From Scleropages formosus (taxonomy: Eukaryota > Chordata > Actinopteri > Osteoglossiformes > Osteoglossidae), in assembly GCF_900964775.1 (NCBI RefSeq), contig NC_041829.1, positions 18,410,715 to 18,474,714 on the forward strand: a DNA stretch of 64,000 nt, given 5' to 3'. Positions within the stretch are counted from its first letter, which is position 1. Every line of letters starts with the position of its first letter. The notes under the pieces were generated by a model. The model saw nothing but the letters and a program-made list of their open reading frames with translations. It was not told where the DNA came from and did not search any database. This document shows, piece after piece, positions 56,790-64,000 of this stretch. Made by a program: the position numbers and the translations under genes.

Positions 56790-58085
56790 ACAGATGATGT
56801 CTTCTCCACACCTGTAGTACCGTAGTGTGAAGAGCAATCTTAGAGGTACGGCCAAAGGGGGCAAGTTGCTATTATCGAAAATATAGATACGTTATTATTA
56901 TAATACCTGCTTGTTTTTCATTTTTTGAAAATAAGCATTTTGATTTATATCCACTGATTTATGACATGCTTAGGATTGCAGATTTGGGTTAATTCTTTAG
57001 CTCTAGAATGTTAGTCATCGCAGGAAAGAAAAATACACGAAAGCAAACAAATGTCATAACTTAATGCTCATGCAAATACGACATCCGAAATCCTGAGTAT
57101 AAATATAAACATGAATACCATGTAACATGAACGTGTCACATTAGACTATTTGCAGGCAGGCAAGTTAATTTACTGACTTATTTTCAAAGATGCGAGAAAA
57201 TCCCAAATTTGGTACTTTATTTAACTTTGTTTTAGTTTTGATGTATTACACAAGTCACGAGGATTTGTAGTTAACGTTTGGGTAGCTGGGCTGTGATGTC
57301 GTTCACAAAAAACAACACCTCCTGATTAAGTGTGATTTTTTCATTCGTGTTTTTGGTGCAGGAGCAATGGCACGTGCTCATTAATCCCTCTTTTCGGGTA
57401 CGCGTCCCAACAAATACGAACCGAAAGCCCTTCGACGCCCTGAAGAAATTCGGAATCTTGTTTTTGCTGCAGAGAACTGCTGTTTTCCCATTTGGACTTT
57501 GCTTATTGAGCTTAATTCACTTATTTTTAAGCTTGTTGTAAAAGTTTCATGATCGAGCTCATTTTTTCCTGCAGTGTCCATTAATACTTCAGCCAAAGTT
57601 AAAACTTCCTAAGAAATTTAAAGGAAAAATTCTGCATGAAGACACGTGAACCATTATGAACACTGGGAAAAGTATGATTTGTATTTTAATGTTAAAAGAA
57701 AAAGTGCAAAAAGTGGCAAAACTTCTTACGACACTAGATATATCAGCTGAAACGGTCAGTAATTTAATTATGCAAAAAAAAAAAAAAAAAAAGTTATGAA
57801 AGACAAATGAGTGTTTGTTCAGTTTCATCTGAACTAAGATACCAAGTTTGTACCGTGTTCGACTAAAGCAGGACAAACACCGCAGGTATTAGACAAGGCA
57901 ACAAAATGTGTGAGCATCTCCTGCATAATATAACGTAAAAATACAAACTTTCTTAATTAGTTAATTATTGTTTTTGTGATACAATCTTTTTTTTTTCTTT
58001 ACTTCCTCAGCATTGAACATAAGCAACCTAGAGCTCCGGGGAGCACAGAACACACACTGCTGTTCAAAGTATTTAATGGTTACTG
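56790..58085. other. Gene-free interval
   Basis: AT-rich, with a poly-A run at 57776-57792. An open frame at 57332-57541 shows no recognisable domain. Confidence 0.45.
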
Positions 58086-58109
58086 ACCGGTTTCCTTGAC
58101 TGGGTGGTG

Positions 58110-58196
58110 GGGGTGCAGATCCAATCCCTGGGACCTCTCAGGATGGGACACCAGTCTATGGCAGGGCAATCCGCACGCGCACACACACACACACAT

Positions 58197-58243
<47 letters not shown>

Positions 58244-58432
58244 GGGCAGTTTGGAGACACCAGTTCATCTGAACAGCATGTCGGTGGAATGTGGGAGGAA
58301 CCCAAAGGACCACGGAAGAACGTCCAGGCTCCTGAAAACCCCGCAGGATAGGATCCGAACCCACAGACTTCACCCTGGGACGTGATGATTGCATAATGAA
58401 AAACCGCCATGCCGTGCCCTTTGTGTTTGTGA
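58110..58432 (-). repeat. V-SINE-related element containing a (CA)n array
   Basis: In reverse: GGGCACGGCATGGCGGTTTT, GTGGGTTCGGATCCTATCCT, GGGTTCCTCCCACATTCCAC, ATGCTGTTCAGATGAACTGG, then a long (TG)n at 58178-58242 and ATAGACTGGTGTCCCATCCT. A V-SINE-like core interrupted by an expanded dinucleotide. Confidence 0.6.
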
Positions 58433-58534
58433 AAACACAACCACAACTGTTGCCTACGTGTGAATTCTTAGAAACGTTGTAGCAAAACGCCTTCAATAGC
58501 AACAATTATACTCAAGAAAATGGTGCAGACTTAC

Positions 58535-58640
58535 CTGTGGTCAGCAGAGTGGCTAGAAGGATACCTCAAGGTGGCACCTCCAGTCATGGCTTTGCCACCC
58601 CGACTACAGAAGTGTTGTTATAAGTGTGTTGGGGCTTTCA
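58535..58640 (-). promoter_or_regulatory. Candidate 5' untranslated exon of SLC16A12
   Basis: The minus strand has a near-perfect donor (GACCACAG then GTAAGTCTGC) with its exon edge at 58535. It lies about 4.4 kb upstream of coding exon 1, which itself is preceded by an acceptor-like site. Human SLC16A12 has upstream untranslated exons, so this may be one. The upstream limit is arbitrary. Confidence 0.3.
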
Positions 58641-59352
58641 TAAGTGAAATATGTGACATGTCCCTTTAAGGCCTGACGAGTGGTACATGAAAGCAGGATG
58701 AGGAGGAGGACGAGGAGGAGGAGGTCCAGGTCACGTGGCTCTCGCAGCTCTTCGTGATGTTGAGCGTCTACTGTTTTGCAGTAAGAACCGCACCCAGCAG
58801 TGTAAAAATGACATGACGTTGCCCGTGTCGGCAGCTCGGGCCGCGGATCAGCCTCCGAACTGAAGTTGTTAAGAAAACGGTATGAGGATCTAAGGGGGCT
58901 TGTTCCTCATGGTGTGTCAACCATGCATTTGTGTCACGCAATTTTGCCCGGAGCGTTTAAAGCTCAGTCGAAATCTTGTCTAACAGGTTCTTAATGTGTA
59001 GAAAACAAAGAAAACAGCTATACACTTTGGGGGGGTGGTGCTTGGTTGCAAGTTACTTTTTGTTCAGCACAGTTGAGAAAGCACAGATTTATTCCATTTT
59101 TCTTGCTTTAGTAGATATTAGAGGAATGGTGAGAACCGTTCTGAACTGTAGGTTTCATTCGATATCGAAAAACAGCAGAATTAGTACGTTTGTCAACTAC
59201 GCAAAACCCTGAATTCACTTTGCATCGTTCTTCGGGTGTTTCCCCAGCGATACGGAGTCCTGCCTGAGACTCATGTAACAGCCAGAAAGGCCACCTTTCA
59301 TGTACTTTTATTTCTAGAGCAATGAGATTTTCATTAGTAATCACACACAATC

Positions 59353-59646
59353 TACATTTACATTTATTTATCAGATGCTTTTCTCCAAAGCGACTTCCAA
59401 TGAACACCTTATTCACCATGGTGACTTACACTGCTAGATACACTACTTACACTGGGCCACTCATCCATACATGAGTGGAACACACTCTCTCTGTGTGACT
59501 CACGCACTATGGGGGAACCTGAACAGCGTGTCTTCGGACTGTGGGAGGAAACCAGAGCATCCAGAGAACATGCAAACTCCACACAGACTGAGCGGGGATC
59601 GAACCCACGTCCTCTCGCACCACCCAGGCGCTCTGCAACAGCAGTA
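59353..59646 (-). repeat. V-SINE-like element (family 3)
   Basis: Reverse copy: TACATTTATTTATCAGATGC, TTCTCCAAAGCGACTTCCAA, CGGACTGTGGGAGGAAACCA, GAACATGCAAACTCCACACA, head near CGCACCACCCAGGCGC. Part of the AGTGTTATCAGCCCACACAC segment is missing. Confidence 0.75.
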
Positions 59647-59649
59647 AAA

Positions 59650-62190
59650 TCTAGAGAGAGGACATTTAAACCTTGCGCGTGTGACCTGTTCAGTGGTCCG
59701 GAAACGCACTGCGCACAGAGCCTGTACTCTAGACAGTGCTGAGGAACATCTCGCTCCTACCCAACTCACGCAAAGGCCACTAACAAGAAGACCATCAGAT
59801 GGCACCCTGGTGTCCCAATTAGGAGGCAAAAAAGAAGAATCCTACTCAATCCTGGAAATTTCCACTAGATTTGCAAGCATTTCTCTTCCAGAGTCCTATT
59901 AGTGCGTGTGAGCAATTCACTGGGATCAAGGTCTGGTGGAGCCCCCCTTGTAGGACCCTTGAACACAATACTTCATATTTAGACTAAAAACGTCAAGGTG
60001 GAAACTATGAGCAAATTAAGAGCCATGAAAATTTCAAGGCAGATTCTCAATTCTTTGCTTCACTGGTTCTTCTCTTAACCAGTGAGGTAAAATCTATTAA
60101 TGTCAACAGATGATGGGATTTCGGTCAGAGTCCAGATGGACCCTAAACTTTTCGTCGGACATCGTAACTAATTGATGGGAGATCTGACGTGCGAAGTGCA
60201 GTGCATGTGACCGCGTGTTACGCGGTGTAATTAACTTGTGGATGTCCCTAAGAGGGTGGTTGTCCTTCTGGTTAACGAGTTGCTTTGGGAGGGTGAGAGG
60301 TCAGCTGAAGATCTGAAAATAATTAAGTTCTACTTATCCTGGTTTTATGATGACAAATGACAAAAACTCGCCTCGCTCATTAGGTGGCGACTGGATTAGG
60401 CGACAGTCACAGGAAGGAAGCATTAAGTCCCCAGCAGTCACAGCTGCTCCGACTGCTGAACGACCCCAGTCTCATGGCTGGAACTTCACCACCAGAAATG
60501 GGACTAGAATCTTAGCCAAGAACGTATCCCTAACAATCATTAGGAATGAAACTGTTCACAAATTACGTACAAACTGAGTAAAATTAACACGACCAAGCAA
60601 AGCTAAAAACCTGCTTTCTCAACAACTGTCACTCGTGCACCTTCGAGATCTCAATTTCATAGAATTTCACTTGCTGCATAAAGGAAAGAATAGTTAATAC
60701 CAAAGGAAGCTAAATTATCTCAACGGCTCATCCCTTTCTGCAATGGACTGGCATCCCATCCAGGGTGTAGCCCCCCTCTTAGCCTCACACCCAATGGAAC
60801 GTCCCTTTTTCTGAATTCAGCTCTCAAATTTCTTTAAACGTGAACCAAAATCATACTCATTTAATGTATCCCGTTTCTAGAGGTGGTAAAACTGACGACA
60901 GATGCCGTGTACTGAGTCAAGGTAGTTGTGTTGTCAAACTTTCTGCGCTAAATGTCCACTTACTCCATACCATTCCATTCCATTCCAGTCCATCTGTCCT
61001 TTTTCAGGATTTATCAGATCCATAAATTAGGGCTCTCATATTTTTGTTTTACTGTCCCAGCCGAGTAAACCAGGCTTGTACCTTGGTGCACTGAGACCTA
61101 GATAGACATGTACGATACATTTGAGTCCATGATAGCTCGTCCTCATGTAACAGAGTCCGATTTATAAAACCATAAAAACACAAATGTAAATTGCTTTCTT
61201 TCACATCACCTACATCGGTCATGGAGCAGGAATATATTAAGAAAAAGTATTATAGACATGATTGCTGCCACATTATTTATTATATTTGAATGCCTGAGCT
61301 GTTTGCTGAGTAGCTCTTCAGTACACTCTCCTGACAGCCATGTGAAATCGCAGGCTGTGTCCATTTATGGGGGGGACTGGAACCAGCCGGTCACAAGTCC
61401 ACGCATTTAACCTCTACTGTTTCCATCTACTGTTCTTGTTTATTTTACCTGGATTTCTTGGCCCAAAACTAGCAGTTCAGACCAGCAATCCTTTTCTCTG
61501 AATCATTTTTCAGTAGCTCAGAAACCCTTATTTCCTGATCCAGCAGTGGGATGGTGTCTGAGTCAGTCTTAAACATAGGTGTCACATTCTAATAGTTCGA
61601 TGTTGGGAGAAGAAGAAAAAAAAAAACCACACATCGCCAAGCATTCAAGAGTTGCATGTTTTTCCACATTTAATATTTACAAAGTTTAGTGAATTGATAC
61701 AGAAGAAAGCACATTTCCAGCATAGGAAAACACTGAAAAGGGATCATTAGAAACATCTGCATAGCAAGAATCGCTTCAGTTGTGTTGTTAGATTACATTC
61801 CTGTTTGTCCCCTCAACAAAAAACTCTGCTGAAGTCCTGACAGGCAGGAAACAACAGAGGAAATCGCAGCGGTAGTTCTGAGTACAGAAGGGGGGCTGCC
61901 TTTAAATTCAGCAGTGGTTTCAGGAACACAGAGGAAAAATCTGAAGGCAAATCTCAAAAACAGACTCCAACACAACAATACTTGAAGCCAGCCCACCAGG
62001 CATTTTCCAAAGTACAGCCGTGATAATTACATGAATACAGAAAGTCCCTTGTTAAATTTAACACATCTTGTTATTACAATGCTACGCGGAAAAGACAAAG
62101 CGTCAACAGTGTATTTAGCTACCCAAATCAGTAATGATCCATAAGATAGCATATTGCATAAAGTAGGCCTTAAAATACAGCAACTGAACA
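59650..62190. other. Gene-free interval with minor SINE fragment
   Basis: No supported exon. TGCAATGGACTGGCATCCCA at about 60740 marks a short SINE-body fragment. A minus-strand ATTAAA at 61668-61673 might end a transcript coming from the right, compatible with a PANK1-like 3' UTR by synteny, but no PANK1 coding sequence is visible. Confidence 0.4.
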
Positions 62191-62195
62191 CTTAC

Positions 62196-62273
62196 TGGGT
62201 GGTTTCATTCCTTCTTTTGTGAACAAACCATCAAATATGGCCGCATGCACAGCTTTTTGCAGAGGTAATGAGT
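62196..62273 (-). CDS. Unassigned candidate coding exon (78 nt, phase 1-1)
   Basis: On the minus strand a pyrimidine-rich tract ending CATCTTTTAG precedes a 78-nt open segment that closes at a consensus donor (CCACCCA then GTAAGTG). It encodes a protein-like segment including AVHAAIFDGLFTKEGMKPP. Both ends are phase 1, so it could be a skippable cassette exon. I do not recognise the protein; it does not look like PANK1, the gene expected next by synteny. No partner exon was found in the window. Confidence 0.4.
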
Positions 62274-63130
62274 CTAAAAGATGGAACGAGAATAAGAGAA
62301 TTGACGAATGGGTTAAAAAAAAAAAAAAAAGACAGGTATGCAAACCCACACAAAACAATCAGAAGCACATACCATCATTAGCTCAAAAGCTTAATTACAC
62401 ACCACATGGACAAATGTAAAGTCATGTCAGATAGGTGCTAGTGGGGGTGTTTTTACAAGAAGTTTCTTTTGCTTTACTTACACCCATTCATGAAGCACAG
62501 AAGCTCTGACATTCATATCCTGTATGCAAAGGGCAGGGGCCAGATAACCAACAGCAGAATTAGAGCACCAAGGGATAAAAATTCGGGGGGGCATAAAAAA
62601 AAAAAAAAAGAAAACCTCCTGAAAAGAAAGTTTCTAAAGTAACTATTAAGGAGATCACCACAAAAAATATATTAGCATCGTTTCAGAATTCGAAAGCTAC
62701 TCCTATTGTTTTTAGAAGTCTCCACGAAGCCCAAGAGCAAAAACAACCGTTCACAACAAACTCATCACCATAAAACACCAAGGATTAAAAACAAAACCCG
62801 CACAGCAAAAAAAAAAAAATACAGAATCTGAGAGTGATTTAATCCACCCACAAATCACATTTAAAGGTTTAAATGCTAATCAGTCATGAAATTACAGTGG
62901 TGATGCAATCCAGTCCCTTAAGCAATGTTTGAGTGCACCGTAGTGCGTGTTCTTGCCCTGGAACAACACACACGGACTGCAAATGTTAGAGCAGGAAAAA
63001 CAACTTGTTACCATAACATAATGTTTCTGTAAAGAAAGGCGACTTTTAGGATTCCTGTGGCTTTATAGTGTACAGTTTCCTTTTTTGAAGTAGTGCCACA
63101 TGCACACACACTGTCAAGGAAAAAGTGCAG

Positions 63131-63171
<41 letters not shown>

Positions 63172-64000
63172 ACCCAATGCGGTTTTCACTAAACGCAGAA
63201 TCTTAAAGCAGGAAATGCTCCATAATGTTTTTTTAAAAAAAAAAAAAACCATAAAATGACTCACTAGTGCTCAACTGCAGGACAAATGACAAAGGATCTC
63301 ACAGATGCAAGGTCACAGTGCGTACCTCCCTGTTGAATACACGTTTCCTTGTGTTTCTCTCACACACATTCACAAAATTGACTTTACAACTGTACTGGGC
63401 TGCATGTAAAGCCCACCTGCTTCACAAATGCATTCTGGGAGTTTGTCTAGCTGAAAGAAATATTAAACCTGAAATATAAATCAGCTTTTCTTGAGCAGTT
63501 AGAAGAACAAAGCAGCAAATAAAGGTTAAAAAAAAAACTAACAAGTACATGCATACTAAAAATTGTTTTGTCTGGGCTTAATTTTTGAGATAATCATTTT
63601 TCCACAAAACATTTAAGCGTTCTCAAAAATGACTGATTCGTCCTTGTAAGAAGCTAGTTTTTTCATCTGCTACAGTTTTACATGTGAAAGTTCTCTAGTA
63701 ACAGGTTACAGAGTGTTTTTAAACCATTAATGCTGTACAATTCATTTTCCAAAATGATTAAAGTTAGCCTTCAGAAACGAACATCATGTTTACCAACATG
63801 TAAATAATCTCAGATGTTACACTTACCAATGGGGCTAAAGTAAAATTACCTACATCTACTGCTTGAAAAATGACAACATGGTGGTGCGAAAGATGGAAAT
63901 GTAGACAAAAAAAAAACTAAAACACCGAAAAAGGTTATTACAGTAAATTGCACTATGATGACACTGACTAATGCTATAAAGGTGCATCTCAAGTCTTGGA
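62274..64000. other. Right-end non-coding DNA
   Basis: AT-rich with several A runs (62324, 62597, 62807, 63236) and a (CA)n array at about 63133-63172. Could be intron or 3' UTR of the neighbouring gene. No exon supported. Confidence 0.45.
63133..63172. repeat. (CA)n microsatellite
   Basis: About 40 bp of uninterrupted CA repeat. Confidence 0.95.

Noticed and set aside
61650-64000. PANK1 coding exons, expected by synteny
   Set aside because: No PANK1-like sequence was found; the region may be UTR or intron, but that cannot be shown here.

Overview
The window is vertebrate genomic DNA, almost certainly from a ray-finned fish. It has spliced genes with GT-AG introns, fish-type tRNA-derived SINEs, a Tc1/mariner fossil and long CA and TGGA simple repeats. 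The abundance of one GT-tailed tRNA-SINE suggests a bonytongue-like lineage (Osteoglossomorpha, e.g. arowana), but that is recollection, not something proved here. Gene order and orientation match the human 10q23 block FAS(+) - CH25H(-) - IFIT cluster(+) - SLC16A12(-). LIPA, which lies between CH25H and the IFITs in human, is not seen.

Layout: 0.2-6.3 kb holds FAS (nine coding exons, 320 aa; death receptor). 6.4-25.1 kb is gene-poor: SINEs, a duplicated CArG/ETS-like module, a TGGA microsatellite, a Tc1 fossil and one SINE nested inside another. 25.3-26.1 kb is intronless CH25H (cholesterol 25-hydroxylase, 252 aa). 28.0-43.5 kb holds four two-exon IFIT genes in tandem, here called IFIT-A to IFIT-D (470, 477, 503 and 476 aa). 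Each has a 5-nt coding first exon (ATG plus two bases) and a long second exon of TPR repeats. ISRE-type motifs precede A, B and D closely; in C the only one seen is separated from the gene by a SINE. 46.7-54.2 kb is SLC16A12 (six coding exons, 450 aa, minus strand) with a 1.3-kb minisatellite in its last intron. 54.2-64 kb is non-coding except for one unassigned candidate exon and one candidate 5' untranslated exon.

Functionally the block is an interferon and cell-death neighbourhood. FAS triggers caspase-8 death signalling, CH25H makes antiviral 25-hydroxycholesterol, and IFITs bind non-self 5'-RNA ends or act as partners of those that do. SLC16A12 is a monocarboxylate-family (creatine) transporter that travels with the block by old synteny. 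The main novelty candidates are IFIT-C, which has lost several RNA-pocket residues and has a SINE in its promoter; the mosaic identity of IFIT-B and IFIT-D; and a duplicated ISRE plus CTCF-like module at IFIT-A. Splice sites were placed by reading consensus signals, reading-frame phase and remembered human homologues; no alignment was run.
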